NCBI GenBank assembly: GCA_963819475.1
Contig: CAWFWE010000004.1
Coordinates: 1,302,001 to 1,366,000 of the forward strand
DNA length: 64,000 bases
Reading direction: 5' to 3'
DNA from: DASUAS01 sp963819475
GTDB lineage: Bacteria > Actinomycetota > Acidimicrobiia > IMCC26256 > DASPTH01
Of this stretch, positions 25,429 through 35,944 are shown one piece after another. The number at the start of each line of letters is the position of its first letter. The first letter of the stretch is position 1. Made by a program: the position numbers and the translations under genes. The notes under the pieces were generated by a model, which saw only the letters and a program-made list of their open reading frames with translations, was not told the origin of the DNA and ran no database searches.

Positions 25429-26598
25429 TCAGTAGCTGCGGGGCAGGCCCAGCACATTCTGCGCCAGGTAGTTCAGCGTCATCTCCTGCGTCACCGGCGC
25501 GATGCGTTGCAGACGTGCCTCCCGCCAGTATCGCTCCACGTGGTACTCCGAGGCGTACCCCATGCCGCCGAGCGTCTGCACCGCTCGGTCGGCGGCGAAG
25601 AACGACGCCTCGGCGGCGAGGTACTTCGCGGTGTTCGCGGCCTCGCCGCACTCCAGGCCGGCGTCGTACCGGCGCCCGGCGTGCAGCGCCATCATCCACG
25701 CCGCGCGCAGCTGCGCGTGCGCATGCGCGAGGGGATGGCTGATCGCCTGGTTGGCACCGATGGGCCGGTCGAACACGATGCGGTCCTTGGCGTAGGCAAC
25801 GGCGCGGTCGAGCGCGACCTCGCCGATGCCGCACGCCTCCGACGCCAGCAGCACCCGCTCGGGGTTCAAGCCGTGGAGGAGGAGCTTGAAGCCGTTGTTC
25901 TCCTCCCCGAGCAGTCGCCAGCTCTCGACCGGGAGGCCGTCGTACGCCACTTCGCACGACGCCACCGCGTTGCGGCCGACCTTCGGGATCGCCCGGATGT
26001 CGACGTAGTCGCGGTCGAGGTCGGCGAGGAAGAGGCTCAGGCCGCGCAGGCCGCTGTCCTTGTCGCCGGTGCGCGCGATGAGGAGCACCACCTCCGACTC
26101 CAGCGCCTTCGACGTCCAGATCTTGCGCCCGTGGATGCGCCAGCCACCCTTGCCGTCGGGCTCGGCCCGGGTGCTGATCCGACCGGTGTCGGTGCCGGCG
26201 TCGGGTTCGGTCACACCGAACGCGACGTGGAGCTCACCGGCCGCGGCCCGCGGCAGGAACGCCTCCTTCAAGCGGTCGTTCCCGAACTTCACGACCGGAT
26301 TCAGCCCGAAGACGGTGAGGTGCACCGCCGAGCAACCGTTCATCGCCGCCCCGCTCGCCGCGATCTCGTGGAGCATCACGGCCGCGTCGGAGATCCCTCG
26401 CCCGCCGCCGCCGTACTCCTCGGGGATGGTGAGGCCGAGCCAGCCGCCTTCGGCCAGGCGGGCGTAGAAGTCCCAGGGGAATTCGTGCTCTCGGTCGCAG
26501 CGGGCCCAGTAGTCGTCGTCGAAGCCGGTGCACAGCTCGCGGATGGCGTCGGCGATGAGGGCCTGGTCCTCGTCCAGCAGCTCGTCGGGTGCGCGCAT
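25429..26598 (-). CDS. acyl-CoA dehydrogenase family protein
   Basis: FAD-dependent acyl-CoA dehydrogenase of 389 residues with all usual blocks: LAEGGWLGLTIPEEYGGGG, AFGVTEPDAGTDTGRI, IHGRKIWTSKA, RVLLASEACGIGEVALDRAV and the C-terminal QTLGGMGYASEYHVERYWRE. It is the first gene of the minus-strand run that continues with the APH-type kinase; a shared pathway is likely. It may act as a true dehydrogenase or, as in LvaC/ACAD10-type systems, eliminate phosphate from a 4-phospho-acyl-CoA. It is divergent from and overlaps nothing but the leader of the lipoprotein at 26634. Confidence 0.9.
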   Translation of the reverse strand: MRAPDELLDEDQALIADAIRELCTGFDDDYWARCDREHEFPWDFYARLAEGGWLGLTIPEEYGGGGRGISDAAVMLHEIAASGAAMNGCSAVHLTVFGLNPVVKFGNDRLKEAFLPRAAAGELHVAFGVTEPDAGTDTGRISTRAEPDGKGGWRIHGRKIWTSKALESEVVLLIARTGDKDSGLRGLSLFLADLDRDYVDIRAIPKVGRNAVASCEVAYDGLPVESWRLLGEENNGFKLLLHGLNPERVLLASEACGIGEVALDRAVAYAKDRIVFDRPIGANQAISHPLAHAHAQLRAAWMMALHAGRRYDAGLECGEAANTAKYLAAEASFFAADRAVQTLGGMGYASEYHVERYWREARLQRIAPVTQEMTLNYLAQNVLGLPRSY

Positions 26599-26633
26599 GG
26601 CGGCAGTCTGGCACCTCGGTAGGCTCGCACCGC

Positions 26634-27593
26634 ATGCGCAGGAAAGTTGCCGGGTCGCTCGTTGCGATCGCAGTCGCAGCGGCGGTCGGGGCGTGCCAGC
26701 CGCCGCCGCCACCACCCCCTCCGAAACCGCCGGTGCTCGAAGCCGCGTGCGCGCACACGTTGACGGCGTCGACCGCCGGGGCCATCGCCTCGAACGCGCT
26801 CGCCGAGACCTCGGGCATCGCCGCCGGCCGCCGCGCGTCGGGCGTCTGGTGGGTGCACAACGACTCGGGCGATCGCGCGCGGGTGTTCGCGATCGGGGAC
26901 GACGGACGCGACCTCGGCGAGTTCGACCTCGCGGGCGCGGTGGCCGTCGACTGGGAGGACATCGCGGTGGGTCCGGGCCCGTCGGCCGGCACCTCCTCCC
27001 TCTACCTGGCCGACATCGGCGACAACACGAAGTCGCGGAGCTCGGTGCAGGTGTACCGCGTGGCCGAGCCGCTCGTGGATCCGGCTGCCGCGCCGGGGCC
27101 GCCGCAGACCCTCAGCGGGGTGGTCACGTGGAACCTCACGTATCCCGACGGCCCGCACGACGCCGAGGCGCTGCTGGTCGACCCCACGACCGGCGACCTG
27201 TTCGTGGTGACGAAGGACCTGGTCGGTGGCGTCGCGCAGGTGTTCCGGGCGCCGGCGAACCTCGCCGGCGGCAGCACGACCGCACTCACGCAGGTGGCCA
27301 CGGTCTCGTTGGGCGCCGGTCACGGTGTCACCGGGGCCGACGTGACGCCGGCGGGCGACGTGATCGCGCTGCGCACGTACGTGTCCGTCGTGCTGTACCC
27401 ACGACCGGCCGGGCAACCGCTGGCGCAGGCCTTCACCCAGGCGCCGTGCGCGGGGAGCGCCCCGCCCTTCGGGAGCGCGACACCCGCCTCGGAGCCCCAG
27501 GGTGAGGCGATCGGGTTCACGCGCGACGGCCGGGGCTACGTGACGGTGAGCGAGGGCGCTCACCCCGCCCTCCACCAGTTCCGCGCTCCCTGA
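26634..27593 (+). CDS. lipoprotein with beta-propeller-like exported domain
   Basis: Exported lipoprotein of 319 residues. The signal peptide MRRKVAGSLVAIAVAAAVGAC ends in a lipobox with Cys21, followed by a Pro-rich linker. The remaining ~270 residues contain repeated strands such as SGVWWVHNDSGDRARVFAI, TSSLYLADIGDNTKSRSSVQVYRV and DAEALLVDPTTGDLFVVTKD, suggesting a propeller. The ATG at 26634 gives the signal peptide its correct N-terminus; an earlier in-frame start exists at 26589 inside the divergent gene. The ligand or enzyme activity is unknown. Its end overlaps the convergent gene by 34 bases. Confidence 0.82.
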   Translation: MRRKVAGSLVAIAVAAAVGACQPPPPPPPPKPPVLEAACAHTLTASTAGAIASNALAETSGIAAGRRASGVWWVHNDSGDRARVFAIGDDGRDLGEFDLAGAVAVDWEDIAVGPGPSAGTSSLYLADIGDNTKSRSSVQVYRVAEPLVDPAAAPGPPQTLSGVVTWNLTYPDGPHDAEALLVDPTTGDLFVVTKDLVGGVAQVFRAPANLAGGSTTALTQVATVSLGAGHGVTGADVTPAGDVIALRTYVSVVLYPRPAGQPLAQAFTQAPCAGSAPPFGSATPASEPQGEAIGFTRDGRGYVTVSEGAHPALHQFRAP

Positions 27594-28751
27594 CCGCGTG
27601 GGGCGGGGCGGATGAAGCGCCCGCCGTACACCGTCGGGTCGGTGGCCACCGCGACCGGGTCGTTCACGTTGTAGACGATCGTCCATCCCGCGCCGTGGAG
27701 GTCGACTGCGCGCGCGTCGTAGGCGAACTGGGCAGGGGAGACGACGGCGGCGGTGAGCGGGCCGCGAGTGCGCCAGGGGCCCTCGGGCCGGGTAGCCGTC
27801 CACCCCGCGATCCTCGGATCGGGCAAGGGCCGCGGGAACACGACCGCCACGAATCCTCCACCCGATCGCGACACGAAGGTCGGGCGCGTCGGCGGACCGC
27901 CGCGAAACGTCATCGCGCCGAGCGCCGCCGCGCCGACCCCACGAGCGCCCGGTCCAGAACCGCCATGGTCCGGTCGTCGCGCTCGCGAAGGCGACGCGCG
28001 CGACGTACCCGTTCCCCGCCGCCGCGCCGTACACGTACACGGTGCCGTCGACCCGGACTGCGCCGGTGCCCCACGAGACTCCCGCGGGTTCGGCGAAGGG
28101 CAGCAGGTCGAGGCGGCGAAACGCGAGGTGCGGCAGCATGAACGTGGCGATCGCCGTCCCCACCACCCGGAAGCCGAAGCCGGGAGGGCCGTCAGTCTGC
28201 TCGACGAGGGTGCAGAACACCAGCAGCGTACGGCCGCTCGCGACACCCGAGCTCGGCCAACACGCTCGTCCGTACACCTCGGGTACGAGATCGTGCCGGT
28301 CGTCGACCGTGCCGCCGAGCACTGGTGTGAGGCAACGGCCGTGCTGCACGACGATGCTGTTGTGCACGAACGTGGGCGGCGCGCCCGCCGGGACCGCCGG
28401 TGGGGCCAGGAGCGTGTCGGACATCAGCCACGCGGTACGCCCGTCGGGCAGCGCGACCGGGACGTACCCGTCGGCGGTCGACCAGCCGGTGCCCAGTGAC
28501 GCGAGCCGCGCGAACGCCTCCTGGTACTTCCCGGCGCTCCGGAAGGTCCCGACGCACGGGTCGGGCACGGAAGGCGACGGCGATGCTCCGGCGGGCGGCC
28601 CCAGGACCGCGATGACGAGGAGGGCGCCGGCGGCGAGCGCACCCCGGAGACGTCTGCCGATCGAGCCAGGGTAGCGACGCCGGCGATCACGGCCGTCGCC
28701 CTGACGGGGGATCGCGACGAGGTTTAGGGTGACGCCGGCGTCACCACGCAC
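27560..28751 (-). pseudogene. secreted propeller/glycoside-hydrolase-like protein (DUF4185-like), frameshifted
   Basis: Two frames form one exported protein of about 397 residues: a hydrophobic signal segment (GALAAGALLVIAVLGPPAGA), then DPCVGTFRSAGKYQEAF, DGRTAWLMSDTLLAP, FVHNSIVVQHGRCLTP, GPWRFWTGRSW, and in the second frame AAALGAMTFRGGPPTRPTF to IVYNVNDP. Such spacing of W/D/N motifs resembles DUF4185 and five-bladed GH43/GH68-like folds. The frame changes by +1 near 27941 in a tggggtc run; dropping one G gives a smooth join. The start is uncertain: GTG at 28751 or ATG at 28766, both overlapping or abutting the divergent EthD-like gene. Confidence 0.7.
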
Positions 28752-28764
28752 CGAGGAGGATCCC

Positions 28765-29091
28765 ATGCCGAAGGGCATCATGTTCGTACCGTCCCAGCCG
28801 GCGAGCCCCGACCGTGACGACGAGTACAACACGTGGTACTCGAAGACCCACATCCCCGAGGTCTGCGAGGTCCCAGGTGTGGTGGCGGCGCGGCGCTACA
28901 AGATCGCCGATCCGGCCCAGGCCGTCCCGGGCACCAGCACCTACATCGCGCTCTACGAGCTCGACGCCGACGACTTCACCAAGGTGTTCGAGGAGATCGC
29001 GGCCCGCGCCACCGACGGTCGCATCCAGATGAGCGACGTGCTCAGCATGGACCCGCCGCCCGTGCCGGTGATCTACGAGCTCTTGGACTGA
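28765..29091 (+). CDS. small dimeric alpha/beta-barrel (EthD-like) protein
   Basis: Protein of 108 residues resembling EthD/DUF4286-type dimeric ferredoxin-like proteins: a first strand GIMFVPSQPA, then DDEYNTWYSKTHIPEVCEVPGVVAARRYK, with the conserved WY..HIPE region, and a final strand VIYELL. The start ATG follows gaggagg at good spacing; an upstream GTG in frame lacks this. It is immediately followed by a crotonase gene. The family often occurs beside catabolic genes; activity unknown. Confidence 0.8.
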   Translation: MPKGIMFVPSQPASPDRDDEYNTWYSKTHIPEVCEVPGVVAARRYKIADPAQAVPGTSTYIALYELDADDFTKVFEEIAARATDGRIQMSDVLSMDPPPVPVIYELLD

Positions 29092-29096
29092 CGCCG

Positions 29097-29897
29097 GTGA
29101 GCGAGCGCGTCTCGTGCACGGTGGCGAACGGCATCGCCGACGTTCGCCTGACTCGGCCCGAGAAGCGCAACGCGCTCGACCGCGCCATGTTCCGCGCCAT
29201 CATCGAGGCCGCCGACCAGGTGGCGGCCGACCGTTCGGCGCGAGTGGTGGTGCTCTCGGGTGAGGGCAAGGCGTTCTGCGCCGGACTCGACACGTCGTTG
29301 TTCGCGGCGATGGCGGCGCCCCCGACCGACGGGCGGTCATCGGCACCGGGCGGCGACACCGACTCGCTGCGCGCCGACGCGCTCCGGGCCGTCCGGTCGT
29401 GGACCGAGCTCGCGGTTCCCGTGATCGCGGCAGTGCACGGCGTCGCCGTCGGCGGCGGCTTCCAGCTCGCGCTCGGGGCCGATCTCCGCATCGTCGCACC
29501 GGACGCACAGCTCGGCGTGTTCGAGATCAAGTGGGGGATCGTGCCCGACATGTGCGGCACGCAGCTGCTGCCGCCGCTCGTCGGCCCCGACGTGGCGAAG
29601 GACCTCATGTTCACGGCGCGGCTCGTCAGCGGTGAGGAAGCGAAGGCGATGGGTCTGGCGACGCGGCTCGCCGACGATCCCCGGGCGGCCGCGCTCGACC
29701 TCGCGGCTGACATCGCGGGCCGCAACCCCGACGCGATCAAGGTGATGAAGCGCCTCGTCGACCTGTCGCGGGCCACGTCGCTGGCCGACGGCCTGCGCGC
29801 GGAGCAGGAGCTGACCGAGGGCATGATCGGTGGTCCCAACCAACTCGAGGCGGTGCGGGCGAACCTCGAGCACCGACCGGGGAAGTACGAGGACTGA
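29097..29897 (+). CDS. enoyl-CoA hydratase/isomerase family protein
   Basis: Crotonase-fold enzyme of 266 residues. The oxyanion-hole motifs are VVLSGEGKAFCAGLDTSLF and VIAAVHGVAVGGGFQLALGADLRIV. The GIVPDM and AKDLMFTARLVSGEEAKAMGL blocks are family standard. The GTG start is 5 bases after the EthD-like stop, suggesting coupled expression. It would hydrate or isomerise an enoyl-CoA; specificity is not predictable. The stop lies 3 bases from the convergent coiled-coil gene. Confidence 0.9.
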   Translation: MSERVSCTVANGIADVRLTRPEKRNALDRAMFRAIIEAADQVAADRSARVVVLSGEGKAFCAGLDTSLFAAMAAPPTDGRSSAPGGDTDSLRADALRAVRSWTELAVPVIAAVHGVAVGGGFQLALGADLRIVAPDAQLGVFEIKWGIVPDMCGTQLLPPLVGPDVAKDLMFTARLVSGEEAKAMGLATRLADDPRAAALDLAADIAGRNPDAIKVMKRLVDLSRATSLADGLRAEQELTEGMIGGPNQLEAVRANLEHRPGKYED

Positions 29898-29900
29898 CGC

Positions 29901-31034
<1,134 letters not shown>

Positions 31035-31160
31035 GGTGGGGTCAAGGGTACGGAACCAACCGCCGTCATGCGCGCATACCCGGCAGGTTGCCCTGCGATC
31101 CGGCGGCGGATTCGACCGGCGTATGCTCCCGCGGCATCCGGTATGCGAGGGGGAGGCGCG

Positions 31161-32696
31161 GTGAAGGTCCCGCTGACGATTCTCGATCACCTCGAACGGG
31201 CGGAGCTCGTCTACGGGGGCCGCGGCCTCGTGGTCGACGAGCCCGAGCAACCGGCGACGCCCTGGCCCGAGCTGACCGGCGCCCGCATGGCCGAGCTCGC
31301 GCGCGCCCAGGCCTGTGGCCTCGAGCGCCTGGGGGTCGGGCTCGGCGAGCGCGTGGCGATCGTCAGCCAGAACTCGGCCCGGCTCCTGACCGCGTTCTGG
31401 GGGGTGAGCGCCTACGGGCGGGTGCTGGTGCCGGTGAACTTCCGGCTCACGGCGCACGACGTGCAGTACATCGTGGAGCACTCCGGCGCGACGGTGGTGC
31501 TCGTCGATCCGGAGCTCGACGGCGCACTGGCCGACGTCACCGCGAAGCACCGCTTCGTGCTCGGCGAGGAGAGTGACGCCGAGCTGTACCAATTCGGCGA
31601 GACCCCGCGACCATGGGACGCCGACGAGGACGCGACCGCGACCATCAACTACACGAGTGGCACCACTGCGCGCCCGAAGGGTGTGCAGCTCACGCACCGC
31701 AATCTCTGGATCAACTCGACGACGTTCGGCTGGCACACCGGCGTGAACGACCGCGACGTCTACCTGCACACCCTCCCCATGTTCCACTGCAACGGCTGGG
31801 GCATGACGTACGCCGTCACCGCGATGGGCGGGCAGCACATCGTGCTCCGCAAGGTCGACGGTGCCGAGATCCTGCGGCGCATCGACGCGCACGGCGTGAC
31901 CCTGATGTGCGGCGCCCCGGCAGTGTTCAGCGCGGTCCTCGACGCCGCTGCGTCATGGGACGGGCCCGTCCCCGGACGCGACCGGGTGCGGGCCGTTCTC
32001 GCCGGCGCACCTCCGCCCACTCGGACCATCGAACGGATCGAGACCGAGCTCGGCTGGGAGTTCCTCCAGATCTACGGTCTCACCGAGACGTCGCCGTTGC
32101 TCACGTTCAACCGGCGCCGTGCCGAGTACGACGACCTCTCGCCGGCGGAGCGGGCGAAGAAGCTCGGTCGCGCCGGCGCACCCGCGTTGGGTGCGCGCCT
32201 CCGGGTCGACGAGCAGGGCGAGGTGCTGGCTCGGAGCAACGTCGTGCTCGAGGGCTACTGGGAGCAGCCCGAGGCCACCGCGGAGGCGATCGTGGACGGT
32301 TGGTTCCACACCGGCGACGGCGGCACCATCGACGACGAGGGTTACCTGTCGATCTCCGACCGCAAGAAGGACGTGATCATCAGCGGCGGGGAGAACGTCT
32401 CCTCGATCGAGGTCGAGGACGCGCTCGCTTCGCACCCGGACGTCGCCGAGGTCGCCGTGATCGGCGTCCCCGACGAGAAGTGGGGCGAGACGGTGAAGGC
32501 GCTCGTGGTGCTGGTGCCGGGGTCGACCGCCACGGAGTCCGACCTCATCGAGCATTGCCGCGGCTGCCTCGCCCACTACAAGTGCCCGACCAGCGTGGAG
32601 ACGCGCGACGAGCTGGCGCGCACCGCAACCGGCAAACTGCAGAAGTTCAAGCTCCGGGCCCCGTACTGGGAGGGTCACACGCGACAGGTCGGATGA
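31161..32696 (+). CDS. AMP-dependent acyl-CoA synthetase/ligase
   Basis: Adenylate-forming ligase of 511 residues that activates a carboxylic acid to its acyl-CoA. The P-loop-like INYTSGTTARPKGV (A3) is followed by YGLTETSP (A5), DGWFHTGDGG (A7), the hinge DRKKDVIISGGENVSSIEVE (A8) and the catalytic lysine in TATGKLQKF (A10). The GTG at 31161 has gggggagg just upstream; an in-frame ATG at 31143 overlaps that site. It fits medium- or long-chain fatty-acid-type ligases. The stop overlaps the next start (ATGA). Confidence 0.92.
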   Translation: MKVPLTILDHLERAELVYGGRGLVVDEPEQPATPWPELTGARMAELARAQACGLERLGVGLGERVAIVSQNSARLLTAFWGVSAYGRVLVPVNFRLTAHDVQYIVEHSGATVVLVDPELDGALADVTAKHRFVLGEESDAELYQFGETPRPWDADEDATATINYTSGTTARPKGVQLTHRNLWINSTTFGWHTGVNDRDVYLHTLPMFHCNGWGMTYAVTAMGGQHIVLRKVDGAEILRRIDAHGVTLMCGAPAVFSAVLDAAASWDGPVPGRDRVRAVLAGAPPPTRTIERIETELGWEFLQIYGLTETSPLLTFNRRRAEYDDLSPAERAKKLGRAGAPALGARLRVDEQGEVLARSNVVLEGYWEQPEATAEAIVDGWFHTGDGGTIDDEGYLSISDRKKDVIISGGENVSSIEVEDALASHPDVAEVAVIGVPDEKWGETVKALVVLVPGSTATESDLIEHCRGCLAHYKCPTSVETRDELARTATGKLQKFKLRAPYWEGHTRQVG

Positions 32697-33643
32697 CTCC
32701 GCCCACCACGTACCTCTCCGCATTGGCGCGCGTCGCGGCGATCACGGCGGTCGTGGCGCTGGCGGCGCTCGTCACCGCGCCCGCCGATGCCGAGACCGCG
32801 GCACCCACCGCGGTCCGGGCCGCGGCGCCGGCGCCCGGTGGCTCGGTCGGCTGGGCGCCCGCGGGGCGGCAGGTGCTCGGCCGGCCCGTGCTGTACACCG
32901 GATCGGCCAACGGCGCGTTCGTGGCCTGGATGGACCCGCAGCTCACCCGCCCCGTCGTGGTCCCCGGCACCGGCGACCCGCTCGGCTCGCCCTGGGGTGG
33001 CCAGGTCGCACCCGACCAGCGGCCGTTCCTCGTCTCGTCGTTCAACGGCGGCTTCAAGTGGGGTGACGTCGACGGCGGAGTCATCGCGTTCGGTGCGTCG
33101 TACCGGGGTCCGGTCGCGGGCGAGGCGTCGTTCATCGTGTATGCCGACGGCACCTACACCGTCGGCGCGTGGGGGCGTGACAAGGACCCCGCCAAGCAGG
33201 TCGTCGGCCTGCGGCAGAACCTCGGCCTGCTCGTCGACGGCGGCGCGCCCACGCCGGCGGCGTCGAACTCGGGCGCGTGGGGTGCCTCGGTGGCGGGGGC
33301 CGCCACCGCGCGCGGCGGTGTCGGGGTCGACGCCAACGGAGGCCTCGTCTGGGCGGGGGGCCGGCTCAGCCCGCTCGCCCTCGCGAGCGCGCTGGTGGCG
33401 GCGGGCGCGGTGCGGGGGATGGAGATGGACATCAACCCCGACTGGGTGAACTTCAACTCGTACGACGTCGGGCCCGACAACGTGGCCCACGGGAACGGTC
33501 TCTACGGGGCGGCCGGCATCGACCGCTACCTGCACCCCGACGGCCGCGACTTCATCGCCATGTTCGTGCGCGGCACCGTGGTCGCCGGCGCCACCGCCAA
33601 GCTGGGCGCACCGCCGCTGGCGGCACACGTGAAGGTGAAGTAG
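32693..33643 (+). CDS. secreted phosphodiester glycosidase (NAGPA)-like protein
   Basis: Exported protein of 316 residues with a signal peptide at about 10-35 (ARVAAITAVVALAALVTAPADA). The NAGPA domain (PF09992) follows: the conserved SSFNGGFKWGDVDGG near residue 113 and NLGLLVDGGAP, a Gly-rich stretch, and MEMDINPDWVNFNSYDVG toward the end. This family cleaves phosphodiester-linked N-acetylglucosamine or is part of cell-wall polymer metabolism. It is coupled by ATGA overlap with the acyl-CoA ligase. Confidence 0.88.
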   Translation: MTPPTTYLSALARVAAITAVVALAALVTAPADAETAAPTAVRAAAPAPGGSVGWAPAGRQVLGRPVLYTGSANGAFVAWMDPQLTRPVVVPGTGDPLGSPWGGQVAPDQRPFLVSSFNGGFKWGDVDGGVIAFGASYRGPVAGEASFIVYADGTYTVGAWGRDKDPAKQVVGLRQNLGLLVDGGAPTPAASNSGAWGASVAGAATARGGVGVDANGGLVWAGGRLSPLALASALVAAGAVRGMEMDINPDWVNFNSYDVGPDNVAHGNGLYGAAGIDRYLHPDGRDFIAMFVRGTVVAGATAKLGAPPLAAHVKVK

Positions 33644-33647
33644 CCGC

Positions 33648-34463
33648 TCAGCCCATCGCGAAGCCGGGGTGCGTCCCGGTGGACAACATCCCGAGGAACC
33701 CGCCGTCGACCCACAGCGCCTCACCGGTCACGTAGCTGAACCGCGGGCTGTTGAGGCAGACCATCGGCCACGCCTGCTCCTCGGGCTGCGAGTAGCGGTG
33801 GATCGCGCCGAGCGCGTTCTCGATGGTGCCCTTGCCCGCGGCGTCCTCGAACGCCGGCATCATCGGCGTCGCCGTCGGGCCGGGGTTCAGGCAGTTGATG
33901 CGCACGCCCCGCTCGCCGTACTTCGTGCATGCGAGCGCCACGTACTGGTTCACCACGACCTTCGACATGCGGTACCCGCCCATCGGGAAGGCAACGGCCG
34001 CGTTCTCTTCGCACCACTTCACGGCGTCGGCGAACGACGTCGTGGCGTGGAGCGGCGCGTAGGTCTCGAGCTCCTGTTGCCAGCCGACGCCGGCGCCCGA
34101 TGCGATGCACGAGATCGACGAGCCCTCGGGCATCGTCGGCAGGAGGCTCTCGATGAGGTGGCGGGCGCCGATGAAGTTCACGATCGCGGTCTGCAGATCG
34201 GTGAACGGCGGCCCGGGAAGGCCGGCGCAACTGAACACCGAGTCGACCGGACCCTCGATCTCGGCGACCACGCCGTCGATCGACGCCTGATCGAGCAGGT
34301 CGAGGGCGAGCGACGTCTTCACCGGCGTCGACACCGGCTTGAGGTCGAGCGCGGTCACGTTCGCACCGAGCTCGTGCAGGATCCGGGCCACCTGCTCGCC
34401 CATGCCCGACGCGGCGCCGGTGACCAGCACGTGCTTGCCTACGTATCCCAGAACGTCGTCCAT
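33648..34463 (-). CDS. short-chain dehydrogenase/reductase (3-alpha-HSD-like subgroup)
   Basis: SDR of 271 residues. The cofactor loop TGAASGMGEQVA is near 15-26; a structural Asp is in LDLLDQASID; CAGLPG replaces the usual NNAG; and the catalytic tetrad is Ser (ISCIASGAG) with GYRMSKVVVNQY (Tyr and Lys). The C-terminus SYVTGEALWVDGG is normal. These features match 3-alpha-hydroxysteroid or coniferyl-alcohol-type SDRs. An insertion sequence sits 17 bases upstream of the start codon and separates the gene from its original promoter region. Confidence 0.88.
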   Translation of the reverse strand: MDDVLGYVGKHVLVTGAASGMGEQVARILHELGANVTALDLKPVSTPVKTSLALDLLDQASIDGVVAEIEGPVDSVFSCAGLPGPPFTDLQTAIVNFIGARHLIESLLPTMPEGSSISCIASGAGVGWQQELETYAPLHATTSFADAVKWCEENAAVAFPMGGYRMSKVVVNQYVALACTKYGERGVRINCLNPGPTATPMMPAFEDAAGKGTIENALGAIHRYSQPEEQAWPMVCLNSPRFSYVTGEALWVDGGFLGMLSTGTHPGFAMG

Positions 34464-34474
34464 TGGTCGGAGCC

Positions 34475-34492
34475 TAACTACTTCGACCTGAA
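34475..34492. repeat. IS left end: target duplication TAACTA plus terminal inverted repeat
   Basis: TAACTA at 34475-34480 is followed by the outer inverted repeat cttcgacctgaa (34481-34492). Both are mirrored at the right end: the duplication directly, the terminal repeat inverted. The next ~20 bases also show partial match to the other end, extending the imperfect repeat. Confidence 0.9.
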
Positions 34493-34560
34493 GAACTCGG
34501 GCGAGTGATCGTGGCTGGGTGGGTTCGGCGAAGTCTTTCGGGTGTGCTGGCCGGTCGGGG

Positions 34561-35943
34561 TCATGGGGTGAGGCCGGCGATCTTGACGAGGTTGTGGGCG
34601 AAGATCCCGTGTCCGCACCATGTTCGAGCACCGTTGATGGTGTCGAGGCGGGTGCGGGCGAGCCCGAAATCTCGTTTGGCGCAGCTGATCCGTCCTTCGC
34701 AACCGGTGCGCCACTTCACTTGCTTGCGGAACGCGGGTCGTTGTTCGATCTCGTGGCGCGTGGCGTTCGGTCTGCCTTTGCGGGGTAGCACGACGTGGCG
34801 CACACCGTGTGCTCGGAGCGTGTCCTCGATGCTCGCTTCGCCGTAACCGCGGTCGGCGGTCACGACATCAGGAACACGTCCTGCACGTCGGCTGACGCGT
34901 TTGATCGCGGGCACCAACATCGGCGCGTCGGGCGGGTTGCCGATCTCGACGGTGTGATCCACGATCACACCGTCTTCGTTGTCGACGATCTGCGCCTTGT
35001 AGCCGAACTCGACGGGACGACCGAGACGCCCCTTGGTGATCGGCCGGGCATCCGGATCATGCAGCGACACGACCCGGGTCGCTCCCGTGGGTGTGGTCCC
35101 CACGACCACGCGTTCACGGGTCTGGACCGCCACGCGTTCCAGGCGATCCGCCAGCACCTTGAGATCGTTGACGATCGCTCGTTGGCGACCCGTCACTCCT
35201 TGACCGAGCTGGCGGAGCTGCCGTTTCGCGTTCTGGATTACTTGCCGGGCGTCGCGGACCGCGGCCCGGGCGATCGCCGCGAGTTCGGCGTTGAGCCGCC
35301 CGACCCGGGCCCGACGTTCGTCGCCGCGTTGCCGCAACATGTTCACCACGTCCCGGGCCCGGCGATACACCGAACGAGTCCGGTCTCGCACCACCGTCCG
35401 CGTCGCCAAACCCTGCGCCCGGGCCCGTCGCGCCAGCTTCGCGACCCGAGCCACCCCCTTGGCCAACAACGACGAGTCCACCGGATACGCGACGTTCGCT
35501 TCGACGACCGTTGTGTCCGCCCGCACCCGGTTGGTCTTGAGCACCCTCGCTTCTGCCGCCTTGACCAACAAGGCGTCGTTGAACGCGTCGACCGTCCCCG
35601 CTCCACAACGCGTGGTGATCTTCATCAACGTCGTCGGATGCGGCGTGCGGCCACCGAGCGGGATCCGACAGAACCGCTGCCACGTGATCGAGTCCGCCAC
35701 CTCCCGGCACAACGGCTCGAACCCGAGCTTGTAGCGATACTTCAAGAACATCAGCCGCAAATACGTCTCGATGGGGATCGACGGCCGTCCCAACCGCTCA
35801 TGGAAGAACGCTCGATACGGCTCGAAGAACCTCGGATCGTCCAGCAGCCGGTCCACCTGCTCGAGCTCTGCCGGCATCCCCAACACCGCCGCCGGCAGGA
35901 TGGACTCCCACAACGTCGCCTGATCGCCTACCGTTCGCAACAT
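34561..35943 (-). CDS. IS transposase, DUF772/DDE type
   Basis: Transposase of 460 residues. The N-terminal DUF772-type region reads RPSIPIETYLRLMFLKYRYKLGFEPLC followed by a DSITWQRFCRIPL helix-turn-helix-like segment. The DDE core shows RVRADTTVVEAN (Asp143) and VVTADRGYGEASIE. The C-terminus ends GHGIFAHNLVKIAGL. A long insertion (residues ~165-290) rich in Arg, including ARAQGLATRTVVRDRTRS, lies between the first Asp and the second. The ATG at 35943 is chosen; an inverted repeat just upstream overlaps its ribosome-binding site. Confidence 0.9.
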   Translation of the reverse strand: MLRTVGDQATLWESILPAAVLGMPAELEQVDRLLDDPRFFEPYRAFFHERLGRPSIPIETYLRLMFLKYRYKLGFEPLCREVADSITWQRFCRIPLGGRTPHPTTLMKITTRCGAGTVDAFNDALLVKAAEARVLKTNRVRADTTVVEANVAYPVDSSLLAKGVARVAKLARRARAQGLATRTVVRDRTRSVYRRARDVVNMLRQRGDERRARVGRLNAELAAIARAAVRDARQVIQNAKRQLRQLGQGVTGRQRAIVNDLKVLADRLERVAVQTRERVVVGTTPTGATRVVSLHDPDARPITKGRLGRPVEFGYKAQIVDNEDGVIVDHTVEIGNPPDAPMLVPAIKRVSRRAGRVPDVVTADRGYGEASIEDTLRAHGVRHVVLPRKGRPNATRHEIEQRPAFRKQVKWRTGCEGRISCAKRDFGLARTRLDTINGARTWCGHGIFAHNLVKIAGLTP

Positions 35944-35944
35944 C

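Noticed and set aside
26376..28853. Single 825-codon minus-strand gene
   Set aside because: Only the first ~290 codons are protein-like; the rest runs antisense through the lipoprotein gene after a frame change. The true gene ends at 27560 in the other frame.
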